Positions 35,915 through 45,504 of a stretch of DNA of 64,000 nucleotides are shown piece by piece. The stretch is from assembly GCA_037481875.1 (NCBI GenBank), contig JBBFKY010000002.1, forward strand, positions 167,264-231,263. The letters are read 5' to 3'. The notes beneath the pieces are model-generated. The model saw nothing but the letters and a program-made list of their open reading frames with translations, had not been told where the DNA came from and made no database searches. Every line of letters starts with the position of its first letter. Within the stretch, counting starts at the first letter, position 1. Made by a program: the position numbers and the translations under genes. The DNA comes from Desulfosoma sp. (GTDB taxonomy: Bacteria > Desulfobacterota > Syntrophobacteria > Syntrophobacterales > DSM-9756).

Positions 35915-36454
35915 TTAGCTCCTGGATTCCGACAAGTAACGTTTTTTTACGTAAGCCATCAAGCCTCCGGATCGCAGTAATTCGATCATAAAAGACGGAA
36001 CCGGTGCCGCTCGGTAGGTTCGAGCTAGACTTTCATTGCAGATTTCGCCCGTTTCCAAGCACACCGTAAACACATCTTCCTCTCGAGCTTCTCGCACCGC
36101 TTCGGGGCATTCCAGAATGGGAAGGCCCATATTGAAAGCATTTCGATAAAAGATGCGGGCGAAATTGACGGCAATGACACAAGCCACACCGGCAGCTTTC
36201 AGGGCAATAGGAGCATGTTCCCTTGAAGAGCCGCACCCGAAGTTTTTACCCGCAAGAAGCATATCGCCGGGCTGAACCTTGGAAGGAAACAGAGGGTCTG
36301 CGTCCTCCATACAGTGTTTGGCCAGTTCCAAGGGATCGGACGTATTTAGGTATCGAGCCGGTATGATGGCGTCTGTGTCCACATCGTCGCCGAAAATCCA
36401 CACGCGCCCTTTGATCTTGGTCTTTCCGTTCCCGCATTCACTTACACACATCAT
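35915..36454 (-). CDS. leuD: 3-isopropylmalate dehydratase small subunit
   Basis: This 179-residue subunit pairs with LeuC to isomerise 2- and 3-isopropylmalate in leucine synthesis. KIKGRVWIFGDDVDTDAIIPARYLNT and FGCGSSREHAPIALKAAGV are the swivel-domain motifs. The ATG at 36454 has a GTGGAG site; neighbouring in-frame ATGs are possible. It is the short archaeal-type form (about 165-180 residues), as is LeuC. The gene between it and leuC in most relatives is not present; 196 bp of repeat-like sequence lies there. Confidence 0.92.
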   Translation of the reverse strand: MMCVSECGNGKTKIKGRVWIFGDDVDTDAIIPARYLNTSDPLELAKHCMEDADPLFPSKVQPGDMLLAGKNFGCGSSREHAPIALKAAGVACVIAVNFARIFYRNAFNMGLPILECPEAVREAREEDVFTVCLETGEICNESLARTYRAAPVPSFMIELLRSGGLMAYVKKRYLSESRS

Positions 36455-36534
36455 AACGTGCTCCACGCTTCTCAAAGTTTCTCTTTGCGCAGCAAAAAGC
36501 CGTCACTTCAGAGTGCTTCTCGATTCCCTTGTTC

Positions 36535-36650
36535 CACAATGGACCCATGGTTTATAGCGCGGTCGAGAAGCCCACGCTCCCGGGGAGCCATTCATTTTCG
36601 AACAAGCTCCTCGAACTCCCCTACCCGCGGGCTCTTGTCCCGCGTTTCCT
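36535..36650. repeat. Degraded MITE-like sequence between leuD and leuC
   Basis: The stretch holds GCGGTCGAGAAGCCCACGCTCCCGGGGAGCC and, after it, CGAACAAGCTCCTCGAACTCC, which resemble the ends and the GC palindrome of the dispersed element in shuffled order. It ends at the leuC stop codon. It is too worn to fix limits. Confidence 0.4.
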
Positions 36651-37913
36651 TCAGCGCACCTCTTCCGGATGGGCGATCCGACCCAAAACAGCCGATGCCG
36701 CCGCTACCGCCGGAGAACTTAAATAGACTTCACTTTCCGGATGTCCCATGCGGCCCACAAAGTTTCGGTTCGTGGTAGCCACGGCTTTCTCTCCGGCGGC
36801 CAGAATCCCCATGTGCCCTCCAAGGCAGGGCCCACAAGTGGGCGTGCTAACGGCGGCTTCCGCTTCCAAAAAGATCTCGATCAGCCCCTCTTTGAGAGCT
36901 TCTTGATAAATCCTCTGGGTGGCCGGAATGATAAGACATCGAACCGAAGGGTGAACCTTTCGGCCCTTAAACACCGAGGCGGCCTCTCGAAGATCTTCAA
37001 GGCGGCCGTTGGTGCAGCTGCCGATCACCACCTGGTCGATGGAAACAGTGGAAAGTTCAGTCACCGGTTTCACGTTTTCAGGAAGATGGGGACACGCCAC
37101 CACGGGATCCAAAGTAGAAACATCCCATTCATGAACAATCTCATAGTGTGCGTCTGGGTCGGATGCAAAAAACCTGTAGGGCCTTTGGGCTCGAGGTTGA
37201 ACGTATTCCCTCGTGATATCATCAGGAGCGATAAGACCCACCTTGGCGCCTGCTTCAATGGCCATATTGGCCATGGTCATTCGATGACTCATGCCTAAAC
37301 GTTCAATCACCGGTCCAGTGAATTCCATGGCCATGTAACGGGCTCCATCCACGCCGATCTGCCCGATGGTGTAGAGAATCAGATCCTTGCCTCCAACCCA
37401 GGGCTTAAGTTGGCCGTGATAGACCAGTTTCATGCTGGCTGGAACTCGAAACCACGTGGTTCCCGTGATCATGGCCGCCGCCAAATCCGTACTGCCGACG
37501 CCCGTGGCAAAAGCTCCCAAGGCTCCATAGGTACAGGTATGGCTGTCAGCTCCGATGATGACATCCCCAGGAAGCACAAGCCCCATTTCAGGAAGCAGGG
37601 CATGTTCAACACCCATACGCCCCACATCGAAGTAGTGAACGAGACCGAATTCCCTCGCAAAATCCCGAAGCATTTTTACCTGCATGGCGGAAGCGATGTC
37701 TTTGTTTGGTGTGAAATGATCGGGAATGAGGGCGATTCTTTGAGGGTCGAAGACTTTTTTGGCGCTGGCATCGCGAAAAGCCTTGATGGCAATGGGGGCC
37801 GTGATGTCGTTGCCGAAACAAAAATCCACGGGCACTTCCAACAGTTCACCTGGATGGACTTCCGATCGGCTCGTATGGGCAGCGAGAATCTTTTCCGCAA
37901 GAGTCATGGGCAT
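36651..37913 (-). CDS. leuC: 3-isopropylmalate dehydratase large subunit
   Basis: This 420-residue aconitase-family protein carries the [4Fe-4S] cluster ligands: VIGADSHTCTYGALGAFATGVGS (first Cys) and STPTCGPCLGGHMGI (second and third Cys, as CxxC). RFASDPDAHY and SCTNGRLEDLREAA follow the archaeal/homoaconitase-type LeuC form. The ATG at 37913 has a GGAAGGAA site. It works with LeuD; LeuA and LeuB genes are absent from this cluster. Confidence 0.95.
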   Translation of the reverse strand: MPMTLAEKILAAHTSRSEVHPGELLEVPVDFCFGNDITAPIAIKAFRDASAKKVFDPQRIALIPDHFTPNKDIASAMQVKMLRDFAREFGLVHYFDVGRMGVEHALLPEMGLVLPGDVIIGADSHTCTYGALGAFATGVGSTDLAAAMITGTTWFRVPASMKLVYHGQLKPWVGGKDLILYTIGQIGVDGARYMAMEFTGPVIERLGMSHRMTMANMAIEAGAKVGLIAPDDITREYVQPRAQRPYRFFASDPDAHYEIVHEWDVSTLDPVVACPHLPENVKPVTELSTVSIDQVVIGSCTNGRLEDLREAASVFKGRKVHPSVRCLIIPATQRIYQEALKEGLIEIFLEAEAAVSTPTCGPCLGGHMGILAAGEKAVATTNRNFVGRMGHPESEVYLSSPAVAAASAVLGRIAHPEEVR

Positions 37914-37937
37914 GGAATCGTTCCTTCCACTCAAGGT

Positions 37938-38774
37938 TCAACTGGCCGAAGATCCGTTTTCTTTCGGGACTTCGCACGGTGAGGAGCCGTCTTCCAGCGT
38001 TTTCACTCGTTTGACTTTACGAAAAACATACCGTACCGGTCCTGAAAGCACATAAAGGGTAAACACAACAAAAAGCATTAAACTCGGTTGAGCCGCCACC
38101 ACGGTGACCAGGAGCACCAAAACGAAAAGCACGGGAACCGGCCTGCCTTTGACCACTTCCAATTCCTTGAAGCTGTCAAAGGGAATACTACTGACCATGA
38201 GGAATCCCAAAACAAAGGTTTCCAAAAGGAAGATGGCATGAACTGGACTGAAATCCGTTCCCTTGATTTTGAAGAGAAACAACACGGTGGTCGCTACCAT
38301 GCAGGCCGCTCCGGGAATCGGCAACCCTGTAAAGTATTTCTTGCTTCCGTTTCCTGCCTGCACGTTGAAACGAGCCAGTCGCAAAGCGCCGCAGGCCACA
38401 AAAAGAAAAGCAGCGAGCCATCCCAGACGCCCAAAAGGCTTTAAGGCCCACAGGTACATCAAAAGCCCCGGACCAACCCCGAAAGCTACAAGATCCGCCA
38501 GGGAATCATACTCGAGGCCGAAGCGGCTTGTGGCTTTGGTCAGCCGAGCGATTTTTCCATCCAGAATGTCGAAGACGCAGGAAACGAGAATAGCAATGGC
38601 CGCATTGTCGTAATGCCCGTTGATACTGCTGACAATGCCGTAAAAACCCGCAAAGAGGTTACCAGTGGTAAAGAGGTTCGGCAGCACGTAGGTCACCGGG
38701 CCGGCTTGACCGTCTTGGGACCATCGGCGTTTTTTCCGCCGTTTTGCGTAAAATCGGTCTACGGGATTCGACAT
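37938..38774 (-). CDS. pssA: CDP-diacylglycerol-serine O-phosphatidyltransferase
   Basis: This 278-residue membrane enzyme makes phosphatidylserine from CDP-diacylglycerol and serine. The CDP-alcohol phosphotransferase motif is complete: DILDGKIARLTKATSRFGLEYDSLADLVAFG (D-G-A-R-G-D-D pattern, with a Lys after G). Six or more helices follow. It overlaps the psd gene by 16 bp, and the two enzymes act one after the other. Confidence 0.94.
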   Translation of the reverse strand: MSNPVDRFYAKRRKKRRWSQDGQAGPVTYVLPNLFTTGNLFAGFYGIVSSINGHYDNAAIAILVSCVFDILDGKIARLTKATSRFGLEYDSLADLVAFGVGPGLLMYLWALKPFGRLGWLAAFLFVACGALRLARFNVQAGNGSKKYFTGLPIPGAACMVATTVLFLFKIKGTDFSPVHAIFLLETFVLGFLMVSSIPFDSFKELEVVKGRPVPVLFVLVLLVTVVAAQPSLMLFVVFTLYVLSGPVRYVFRKVKRVKTLEDGSSPCEVPKENGSSAS

Positions 38775-39436
38775 AGAATGGTCTCCCCGGCGAAAACCTT
38801 TTGACCCTTTCGGACCAAAACTTCGCCAGCTCTAGGAATATAAAGGTCTAAACGGGAGCCGAACCGAATCATTCCGAACCGCTCCCCTCGGCACACAGTA
38901 TCACCCACTTGGGGCCAACAGACAATGCGTCGGGCAATGAGGCCCGCCACCTGGGTCACCACCACCCATGTTCCGGCTTCAGCTTCCAGATGCAACCAGT
39001 TCTGTTCGTTTTCCAGGCTCGCCTTGGCCTTGTCCGCCGCCAAAAACCTTCCTTTTTGGTAAAAGATGTCGACAATGCGGCCGGATACGGGCGCTCGATT
39101 GACATGCACGTCAAACACATTCATGAAGATGCTTATTTTCCAACATGGTTGTCCCGTAAAACGAGGTTCCTTGGCTTCTTCCACCAAAAGGATACGCCCA
39201 TCCGCCGGGGACACCACATCCCCCGGTCCCGCGTTGGACCACCTGACGGGATCCCGAAAGAAGTGGACCATGAGCACCGTGGCTGCGGCGAAAAGAATGG
39301 TCGGAAAGGCCCAACCCAGGATCGCAAAGGTGAAAGTCAGAAATACACCCGTAAGCACATACGGAAGGCCTTCCGGAATAAAGGGCACGTGGTTTCGCAG
39401 ACGTCGAAAACCCGCATCCTGTAGTGGATTGTTCAT
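38759..39436 (-). CDS. psd: Phosphatidylserine decarboxylase, short type
   Basis: This 225-residue protein converts phosphatidylserine to phosphatidylethanolamine. It is the short PSD-A type with two N-terminal helices (EGLPYVLTGVFLTFTFAILGWAFPT) and the conserved VVSPADGRI, FMNVFDVHVNRAPVSG and a self-cleavage site near the end in MIRFGSRLDLYIP (the GS pair where the pyruvoyl group forms). The ATG at 39436 has a GGGGAAA site. Together with pssA it makes the main zwitterionic lipid. Confidence 0.95.
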   Translation of the reverse strand: MNNPLQDAGFRRLRNHVPFIPEGLPYVLTGVFLTFTFAILGWAFPTILFAAATVLMVHFFRDPVRWSNAGPGDVVSPADGRILLVEEAKEPRFTGQPCWKISIFMNVFDVHVNRAPVSGRIVDIFYQKGRFLAADKAKASLENEQNWLHLEAEAGTWVVVTQVAGLIARRIVCWPQVGDTVCRGERFGMIRFGSRLDLYIPRAGEVLVRKGQKVFAGETILCRIP

Positions 39437-39479
39437 GAGCTTTTCCCCAAAAAACTTCTGGTCCTCACCGCAACACATG

Positions 39480-39672
39480 GCTCAGGAGCCTGTCCAAGAA
39501 TGAACACTTCCGTGGGAGCGTGGGCCTCCCGCCCCCATAAACGGCGGACTGCAGGCACGCGCTCTCAAGAAAAGACACAGTTTCAAATTTGTAGGGGCGA
39601 GGCGCCGCCTCGCCCCCACCTTCAAACACCACTCAACATTTTGGTCTTGCGAGTTCTCCAACAGGCTTCCCA
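39480..39672 (+). repeat. MITE-like element, copy 6
   Basis: A well-preserved 190-bp copy. The left end AGGAGCCTGTCCAAGAATG and the right end GAGTTCTCCAACAGGCTTCC are inverted copies. The interior has GGGAGCGTGGGCCTCCCGCCC and GGGGCGAGGCGCCGCCTCGCCCC split around its centre at 39595-39617. Confidence 0.85.
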
Positions 39673-39790
39673 CTCTATCCAAGAACGAAGATTATCCTGG
39701 GAACGCGGGTTTTCTTCTGCATCAAAAGCGAGCTACGGGCCCGAGCTACCAGGAAAGCCGTCGCCTCCCCGTACTGGTAAAGGTTCCCCG
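39673..39790 (+). repeat. MITE-like element, partial copy 7
   Basis: Directly after copy 6 lies a second, shorter copy: TATCCAAGAACGAAG, then CTGGGAACGCGGGTT, GGGCCCGAGCTACCAGG. It lacks the right hairpin and end. Two tandem copies thus separate psd from ilvC. Confidence 0.6.
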
Positions 39791-39797
39791 ATACGAG

Positions 39798-40799
39798 TTA
39801 CGCGAATTCCTTGGCATCCAGGAACGGCATCATGGCTCGAAGCCTCTTGCCCACCTGTTCCACCAAATGGGCCCGTTCCCTTTGACGAATGGCACGGAAC
39901 ATGGGGGTTCCCGCTTGGTTTTCCAGAATCCATTCCCGAGCAAAAGCCCCTGTTTGAATTTCCTGCAAAATTTTTTTCATTTCACGGCGGGTCTCTTCCG
40001 TGATGATGCGCTTGCCGCGGGTATAGTCCCCATATTCGGCGGTGTCGCTGATCGAATAGCGCATATAGGAAAGACCTCCTTGGTAAATGAGGTCCACAAT
40101 AAGTTTCAGTTCATGCATGCATTCAAAAAAGGCGATTTCCGGCTGGTAGCCCGCTTCCACAAGGGTTTCAAAGCCGGCTTTGATGAGTTCGGAAACACCA
40201 CCGCACAAAACCACCTGTTCGCCGAAAAGATCGGTTTCCGTCTCTTCCTGAAAGGTCGTTTCCATGACACCGGCTCGTGTGGCCCCGATACCTCGTGCGT
40301 AGGCCAAGGCGGTTTGCAGCGCCTGGCCGCTGGCATCTTGATGAATCGCCACCAAAGCCGGTACCCCTGCGCCTCGAACGTATTCACTGCGTACCAGATG
40401 CCCCGGCCCCTTGGGAGCCACCATCACCACATCCACATCCTTGGGCGGCACAATCTGTCCGAAATGAATGTTAAAGCCATGCGAAAAGAGGAGCGTCTTT
40501 CCTGAAGTCATGAAGGGCGCCACGTCTTCTCGATACAATTTGGCCTGAATGTGATCGGGAACCAGCATTTGAATAACGTCGGCCTTTTCCGCCGCCTCCC
40601 GAGCGCTCACCGGCTGAAAGCCGTCTTCCACCGCCTTTTCGTAATTGGCCGACCCCGGGCGCTGTGCCACGATGACAGTAATGCCGCTGTCTCGAAGATT
40701 TTGCGCTTGAGCATGTCCCTGACTGCCGTAGCCGATCACGGCTACCGTTTTTCCTTGAAGAAACCGTGCATCGGCATCCGCTTCATAGAAAATCCGCAT
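39798..40799 (-). CDS. ilvC: Ketol-acid reductoisomerase (class I)
   Basis: This 333-residue enzyme turns acetolactate into dihydroxyisovalerate using NAD(P)H and Mg2+. The nucleotide loop is [18 protein letters not shown], and the C-terminal knotted domain has [32 protein letters not shown]. The length marks the class I form. Spacing to the upstream ilvN is 23 bp; the element copies 6 and 7 separate it from psd downstream. Confidence 0.97.
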   Translation of the reverse strand: MRIFYEADADARFLQGKTVAVIGYGSQGHAQAQNLRDSGITVIVAQRPGSANYEKAVEDGFQPVSAREAAEKADVIQMLVPDHIQAKLYREDVAPFMTSGKTLLFSHGFNIHFGQIVPPKDVDVVMVAPKGPGHLVRSEYVRGAGVPALVAIHQDASGQALQTALAYARGIGATRAGVMETTFQEETETDLFGEQVVLCGGVSELIKAGFETLVEAGYQPEIAFFECMHELKLIVDLIYQGGLSYMRYSISDTAEYGDYTRGKRIITEETRREMKKILQEIQTGAFAREWILENQAGTPMFRAIRQRERAHLVEQVGKRLRAMMPFLDAKEFA

Positions 40800-40822
40800 G
40801 AAAGCCCCTCCTTCCTCAAAGG

Positions 40823-41329
40823 TCAGTGTTTCTTAGCTCGAGCCAGCGCCGCCTTGCCCGTTCGCGCTACTTCCACAATGCCGATTTGCCCGAGAAGCTC
40901 CAGAATCGCCTGGATCTTACCATCATCGCCCGTCACCTCGATGGTGTAAAAATGCGGGCTCACATCCACGACCTTGGCTCGAAAGATGTCCACAATACGA
41001 AGCACTTCGGCGCGCGTGTGCTGCTCGGCGCGCACCTTGATCAGAGCCATCTCGCGCTCCACAAACTCTGTGTCTCGAAAATCATAAACCTTGATCACAT
41101 TGATGAGTTTGTTAAGCTGTTTGATAATTTGCTCGAGAATGTGCTGATCACCCGTCGTCACCAAGGTGATGCGGGACAGACCCGGCTCGTTGGTCTCGGC
41201 CACCGTCAAGGATTCAATGTTAAACCCTCGGCCGCTAAAAAGCCCCGCCACTCGGGACAGCACTCCGGGCTGGTTTTCCACCAGCACGCCTATAGTATGC
41301 CTTAAGCCGTTTTGTCGTGTCATGCTCAT
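40823..41329 (-). CDS. ilvN: Acetolactate synthase regulatory subunit
   Basis: This 168-residue subunit carries the ACT domain that senses valine: [33 protein letters not shown] and a C-terminal half ([21 protein letters not shown]). The ATG at 41329 lies in the ATGA that also ends ilvB, so the two subunits are translationally coupled. Confidence 0.97.
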   Translation of the reverse strand: MSMTRQNGLRHTIGVLVENQPGVLSRVAGLFSGRGFNIESLTVAETNEPGLSRITLVTTGDQHILEQIIKQLNKLINVIKVYDFRDTEFVEREMALIKVRAEQHTRAEVLRIVDIFRAKVVDVSPHFYTIEVTGDDGKIQAILELLGQIGIVEVARTGKAALARAKKH

Positions 41330-43047
41330 ACCAGTAACATCTCCGAAATTTCTTTGCCGGCAGGCACCATGGGATAAACGCCCTCTTCCGGATTCACCCA
41401 AAAATCCATGATCACCGGCCGCTTTGTAGAGAAAGCTTCTCTCAGAACCGGCTCCACTTCTTCAGGCTTGGTGGCTCGAAGTCCCACGGCTCCGTAAGCA
41501 TCGGCAAGTTTGACGAAATCCGGTGAGGCGTCCAGGCACGTGGCGCAGTAGTTTTTGTTGTAGAACAACTCTTGCCATTGACGAACCATGCCGAGAAACC
41601 GGTTGTTTAAAATGGCCACCTTGACGGGCAGCTCGTGACAGACGGCCGTCATCATTTCCTGAATGTTCATTTGAATGCTGCCGTCGCCGGCCACATCGAT
41701 GACCAAACGATCCGGAAAAGCCACCTGAGCGCCGATGGCCGCAGGAAGCCCATAGCCCATGGTTCCTAAACCGCCGGATGTCAGGAGTGTGCGGGGTTTG
41801 GTGAAATGAAAATACTGAGCCGTCCACATTTGGTTTTGACCCACTTCGGTGGTTATGATGGCATCTTCCGGAGCCAGCTCGAAGATTTTTTCCACCACGT
41901 ACTGGGGCTTGATGGTTTCACCTTCCTGCTTGTAAGCCAGAGGATACGTCTCTTTCCATTGACGGATCTGCTCCAACCAAGGAGCCCTCAGTTCTTCCAG
42001 GTTGGGAATGGGTTCCTTTTCCACCAGTTCATTCAATTTCTGCAAAGCCTTCTTGCAATCGCCCACAATGGGAATGTCCACGAGCACATTCTTGCTGATG
42101 CTGGTGGGATCCACATCAATGTGAATGATCTTCGCCTTGGGAGCAAAGCCGGAAATCTTTCCTGTCACACGATCATCGAATCGGGCTCCGATGGCAAAAA
42201 GCACATCGCAGTTTTGAACGGCCATATTGGCTCGAAAGGTTCCGTGCATTCCCAACATACCCAGCCACAGGGGATGCAAGGCCCTTTGTCCGTCTTCAGT
42301 CCTGATGACCGCCGGAAAGCCTCCAAGTCCCATGAGGGTTGTTGTCACCGGAGCGCGAAGCATTTCAGCCAAGCGCAGGAGTTCCTTATGAGCACTGGAG
42401 ATGATGACGCCACCTCCGGCGTAAAGCACCGGTCGTTTGGCCGTCTTTAGTAAGTCCCAGGCTCTATGGATTTGGCCTTGATGTGGGTCTACGGTGGGCT
42501 TATACCCGCGCAGATGTACCGTTTTGGGATAACGAAACTCCGTGGAGGCTTGAATGACATCCTTCGGTAAATCCACCAAAACGGGACCGGGACGGCCTGA
42601 ACGTGCCAAATAAAAGGCTTCTCGAATAATGCGCGCCAAATCGTTGACGTCTTTGACCAGGTAATTGTGCTTGGTGCATGGACGTGTGATTCCCACGATG
42701 TCCACTTCCTGAAAAGCGTCGTTTCCGATCAGCGGCGTCGGGACCTGACCCGTAAAGATCACCATGGGCACGGAATCCATGTACGCGGTGGCGATTCCCG
42801 TCACTGTGTTGGTAGCCCCGGGTCCGGAAGTTACCAGACACACTCCGACTTTGCCCGTGGCTCGTGCATACCCGTCGGCCATGTGGGCCGCCCCTTGTTC
42901 GTGCCTAACAAGGATATGGCGAATACTGGGATGCTTGGGCATCTCATGGTAAATGTCTATGACCGCTCCCCCCGGAAAGCCGAAAATGACTTCCACGCCT
43001 TCCTTTTTTAAACACTCGAAAAAAATTTGGGCTCCTGTCAGTTTCAT
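41326..43047 (-). CDS. ilvB: Acetolactate synthase catalytic subunit
   Basis: This 573-residue thiamine diphosphate enzyme makes acetolactate from two pyruvates. Motifs: [14 protein letters not shown] with the ThDP-activating Glu in the following [14 protein letters not shown], the FAD-binding middle, and the ThDP/Mg site [14 protein letters not shown]...[16 protein letters not shown]. The ATG at 43047 follows a TTGAGGACG site. It heads the ilv-psd-pss-leu-asd run. Confidence 0.97.
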   Translation of the reverse strand: MKLTGAQIFFECLKKEGVEVIFGFPGGAVIDIYHEMPKHPSIRHILVRHEQGAAHMADGYARATGKVGVCLVTSGPGATNTVTGIATAYMDSVPMVIFTGQVPTPLIGNDAFQEVDIVGITRPCTKHNYLVKDVNDLARIIREAFYLARSGRPGPVLVDLPKDVIQASTEFRYPKTVHLRGYKPTVDPHQGQIHRAWDLLKTAKRPVLYAGGGVIISSAHKELLRLAEMLRAPVTTTLMGLGGFPAVIRTEDGQRALHPLWLGMLGMHGTFRANMAVQNCDVLFAIGARFDDRVTGKISGFAPKAKIIHIDVDPTSISKNVLVDIPIVGDCKKALQKLNELVEKEPIPNLEELRAPWLEQIRQWKETYPLAYKQEGETIKPQYVVEKIFELAPEDAIITTEVGQNQMWTAQYFHFTKPRTLLTSGGLGTMGYGLPAAIGAQVAFPDRLVIDVAGDGSIQMNIQEMMTAVCHELPVKVAILNNRFLGMVRQWQELFYNKNYCATCLDASPDFVKLADAYGAVGLRATKPEEVEPVLREAFSTKRPVIMDFWVNPEEGVYPMVPAGKEISEMLLV

Positions 43048-43169
43048 GGGCGTCCTCAAGAGACCTCGAGGGCTTAAAGGCGACAAAACCGTGCCTGCAT
43101 GCCCTCAAAGAGGGTTTGATGTAAGCTAACTCCTTCTCTTCTTAAGCCTTTTCCTGTGGGTGAAGGGTC

Positions 43170-43198
43170 ACTTTAGAGAAATTGCCTGAGAGTGTCAA
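43170..43198 (-). promoter_or_regulatory. Promoter of the ilvB operon
   Basis: On the minus strand TTGACA (43198-43193) and TAAAGT (43175-43170) are 17 bp apart. The transcript would start near 43163, leaving a leader of about 115 bases to ilvB. The leader has one short hairpin (CCCTCTTTGAGGG near 43100-43112). No T-box or leader peptide was recognised. Confidence 0.65.
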
Positions 43199-43306
43199 CG
43201 ACCATGCATTGACAAACCATGGAGGCTGTAGGATTTTAAGCTTCCAAGAAGGGTGAGACTGGATCAAGGGAACCTTTAAACCAGCAAGGATTTTGAGGAT
43301 ACATTT

Positions 43307-43783
43307 ATGAAGGTGCAGCCGTACTGTTCGGTGACACTTCGCTATACTCTGGAGCCTACGGACGAAAGCCCATTCCCTTTTCCTACAGGACCCTTTCGCA
43401 TGGAATGCCTTGTGGGCCATGGAGTCTTGCTACCTTCTCTAGAAGAGGCGATTCTCGGACTGGAAGAAGGGACCTCCGTGGAAATCCTGTTGCCCCCTGG
43501 AGCCTTTGGCAATGATCCTTCCTCCAAGGGACTTGTCCCTTTGCCGGTACAGAGCATCGCCGAGGAAGGGCCTCATGAAACAGGATCCATTCGCCATATC
43601 ATGGACGATCAACGCCGACTTCAACCCTTTCGTATTGTCAAGCAGGACGAAGGGATTGTCTGGGCGGATTTTAGCCATCCCTTTGCTGAGCGTTCCTTTT
43701 TGTGTCGAGTCTGTGTAGAGAAACTTCGATGGGCTACCTTGGATGAAATCAAGAACGCCGCCCGTCACGGAGCTTTTCATTGA
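43307..43783 (+). CDS. FKBP-type peptidyl-prolyl isomerase, SlyD-like
   Basis: This 158-residue protein resembles SlyD-type FKBPs: an opening strand VTLRYTLEPTDESPF, then FRMECLVGHGVLLPSLEEAILGLEEGTSVEILLPPGAFG. The flap and chaperone insert are short and the usual metal-binding His tail is absent. It should be a cytoplasmic folding helper. It is divergent from ilvB and precedes the HD gene by 12 bp. Confidence 0.8.
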   Translation: MKVQPYCSVTLRYTLEPTDESPFPFPTGPFRMECLVGHGVLLPSLEEAILGLEEGTSVEILLPPGAFGNDPSSKGLVPLPVQSIAEEGPHETGSIRHIMDDQRRLQPFRIVKQDEGIVWADFSHPFAERSFLCRVCVEKLRWATLDEIKNAARHGAFH

Positions 43784-43795
43784 GGCAATGAAAGC

Positions 43796-44458
43796 ATGTT
43801 CATGAATCCAGAAAAGAACAAGAAACCTTCCGGCACCCATGCCAAGCATGACGCTCCTTCCGGCACAAACCTTCGCGCCGTGGCCCATTTCTTTTTTGAG
43901 ATGGGCATGCTCAAACGGACCGCCCGCTCCGGGTTTCAATTCTTGGGATCGGGCAAGGAATCCGTCGCCGACCATTCCTTTCGCGTGGCGGTGATAGGTT
44001 TTGCGCTGGCACGCCTCAGCGGCCATGAAGACCCCTATCGCGTGGCCTGCCTCTGTTTATTTCACGACATGGCCGAAGCCCGTACCGGAGATATGAATTA
44101 CGTGAACAAGCAGTATGTGACCGTGCATGAAGACAAGGCGGTGCGGGACCTCACGGAGTGTCTGTCTTTCGGAAAGGAGCTACGATCATTCATTGAAGAA
44201 TATCGAGAAGGAAAAACCCAGGCCGCCAGGTTGGCTCACGATGCAGACCAGTTGGACCTTCTGCTGGAACTCAAACAACAGCAAGATCTCGGCAACGCCT
44301 ATGCCACCCAGTGGATTCGTTATGCCCTAGAACGCCTGCAGACCCCTATTGGTCGCGAGGCGGCTCGAGTGGTTCTTGAAACCGATTCCGCCGCCTGGTG
44401 GTTTGACGGCCACGACGATTGGTGGACTTCAAAACATAGGAGCTGTGAAAATCCTTGA
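43796..44458 (+). CDS. HD-domain nucleotidase, YfbR/HDDC2-like
   Basis: This 220-residue protein has the HD phosphohydrolase ligands in order: SVADHSFRVAVIGFALAR, CLFHDMAEARTGDMNYVNK and HDADQLDLLLELKQQQDLG. The metals bind His-HisAsp-Asp. YfbR and HDDC2 hydrolyse deoxynucleoside 5-monophosphates, which is the likely activity. It lies 12 bp after the FKBP gene and probably shares its transcript. Confidence 0.88.
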   Translation: MFMNPEKNKKPSGTHAKHDAPSGTNLRAVAHFFFEMGMLKRTARSGFQFLGSGKESVADHSFRVAVIGFALARLSGHEDPYRVACLCLFHDMAEARTGDMNYVNKQYVTVHEDKAVRDLTECLSFGKELRSFIEEYREGKTQAARLAHDADQLDLLLELKQQQDLGNAYATQWIRYALERLQTPIGREAARVVLETDSAAWWFDGHDDWWTSKHRSCENP

Positions 44459-45009
44459 CCCAAGGCACCTGGAGTTTCGGAATGGCTTGCCTGCAACACG
44501 CCCGGTCTCCCATGGATTCTCTGCTCCACGACCTTGTTGACCCCAACAGTTTCACGCCCCTCATCATCCTCTCGTAGGGGCGGACCCATGGGGCCGCCCC
44601 AAAATTTGCCTTAGAGATCCGCGTTCAACCGATTTTTAGCCATATCCCCAAAAGGGCCTTCAAACTGCGCAGGAACCGTCGCCTACGGGCCCACAGATAT
44701 CCTCCGCGGCCTCCAATCCAGGGCCCAGCTGACACTTTTCGAAACTCAATGGCCCACGCAGAAGCCGCGAACTAACAAAAGCCTACATTTCGAAAGGCGG
44801 TTAGGCCGTTCCCTTGAAAAGGTCCCTGTGCTTGTACGAATAACTTTATAGGCCATGATGAACCAAGTGCCCCCACGTCACAGCTTTCGACGGCTTCACT
44901 GCTTGCCTGTGAATAACGTGGGTTTAGCATTTCTTCCGGGTTATCTTGTCAGCAGGACAAACGGTTGCTAAAGTTCTTGCGCAACAAGCCGAAAGAAGGA
45001 GCATTGCCC
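44459..45009. other. Gene-free stretch with one GC hairpin
   Basis: About 550 bp. It holds TAGGGGCGGACCCATGGGGCCGCCCC-type hairpin arms at 44574-44601, related to hairpins at 16228 and 21448. A GC-rich region follows. No coding sequence or RNA gene was recognised. Confidence 0.4.
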
Positions 45010-45504
45010 ATGAGCCTCGCTGGTTCCTCGATAAGCGAAAGGGAACTCAAGGATTGGATCACCCAAAGCGTCGAACACGTCTTTCGAGAGAAAGTGGATG
45101 AGATTCTGGCGGAAAGGCTCGATGCTTTTGTGAAAGAAAATGAACAACGCGCCCGAGAACTTTCCCTTATAGAAAGGGTTGTGCGCGTTGAAGAAGAGCT
45201 TCGAGCCCTCAAGGAAATCCAGATCACTCACTTCAATGCTTGGGAAAAGCGTTTCGAGGCCCTGCAACGTGAAATGGTCGCCCGCTTTGAGGCCGTTGAC
45301 AAACGCTTTGAGGCCGTTGACAAACGCTTTGAAGCCATGGACAAGCGCTTTGAGGCCCTGCAGCGTGAAATGGTGGCCCGATTCGAGGCGGTCGATAAGC
45401 GCTTTGAAGCCATGGACAAACGTTTTTCCCAGATGCAATGGATGATCGGTCTAGGCATCACGCTTATCGTCGCGCTTATGGGCACGCTGCGCATCTTCGG
45501 CTAA
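45010..45504 (+). CDS. Coiled-coil protein with heptad repeats and a C-terminal membrane helix
   Basis: This 164-residue protein has an amphipathic start (SLAGSSISERELKDWITQSVEHVFREKVDEIL), a coiled coil with four or more exact or near-exact seven-residue units RFEAVDK/RFEAMDK between about residues 88 and 140, and a C-terminal membrane helix (QWMIGLGITLIVALMGTLRIFG). It resembles DUF1640-like coiled-coil membrane proteins. The ATG at 45010 follows a GAAGGAG site; a TTG at 44965 lacks one. Function unknown. It stands alone. Confidence 0.75.
   Translation: MSLAGSSISERELKDWITQSVEHVFREKVDEILAERLDAFVKENEQRARELSLIERVVRVEEELRALKEIQITHFNAWEKRFEALQREMVARFEAVDKRFEAVDKRFEAMDKRFEALQREMVARFEAVDKRFEAMDKRFSQMQWMIGLGITLIVALMGTLRIFG
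45283..45426 (+). repeat. 21-bp tandem repeats coding heptads
   Basis: CGCTTTGAGGCCGTTGACAA and close variants recur every 21 bp, with a larger unit of 51 codons-scale copy (GAGGCCCTGCAGCGTGAAATG) seen twice, at about 45257 and 45353. Such repeats allow changes in heptad number by slippage without a frame shift. Confidence 0.75.
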
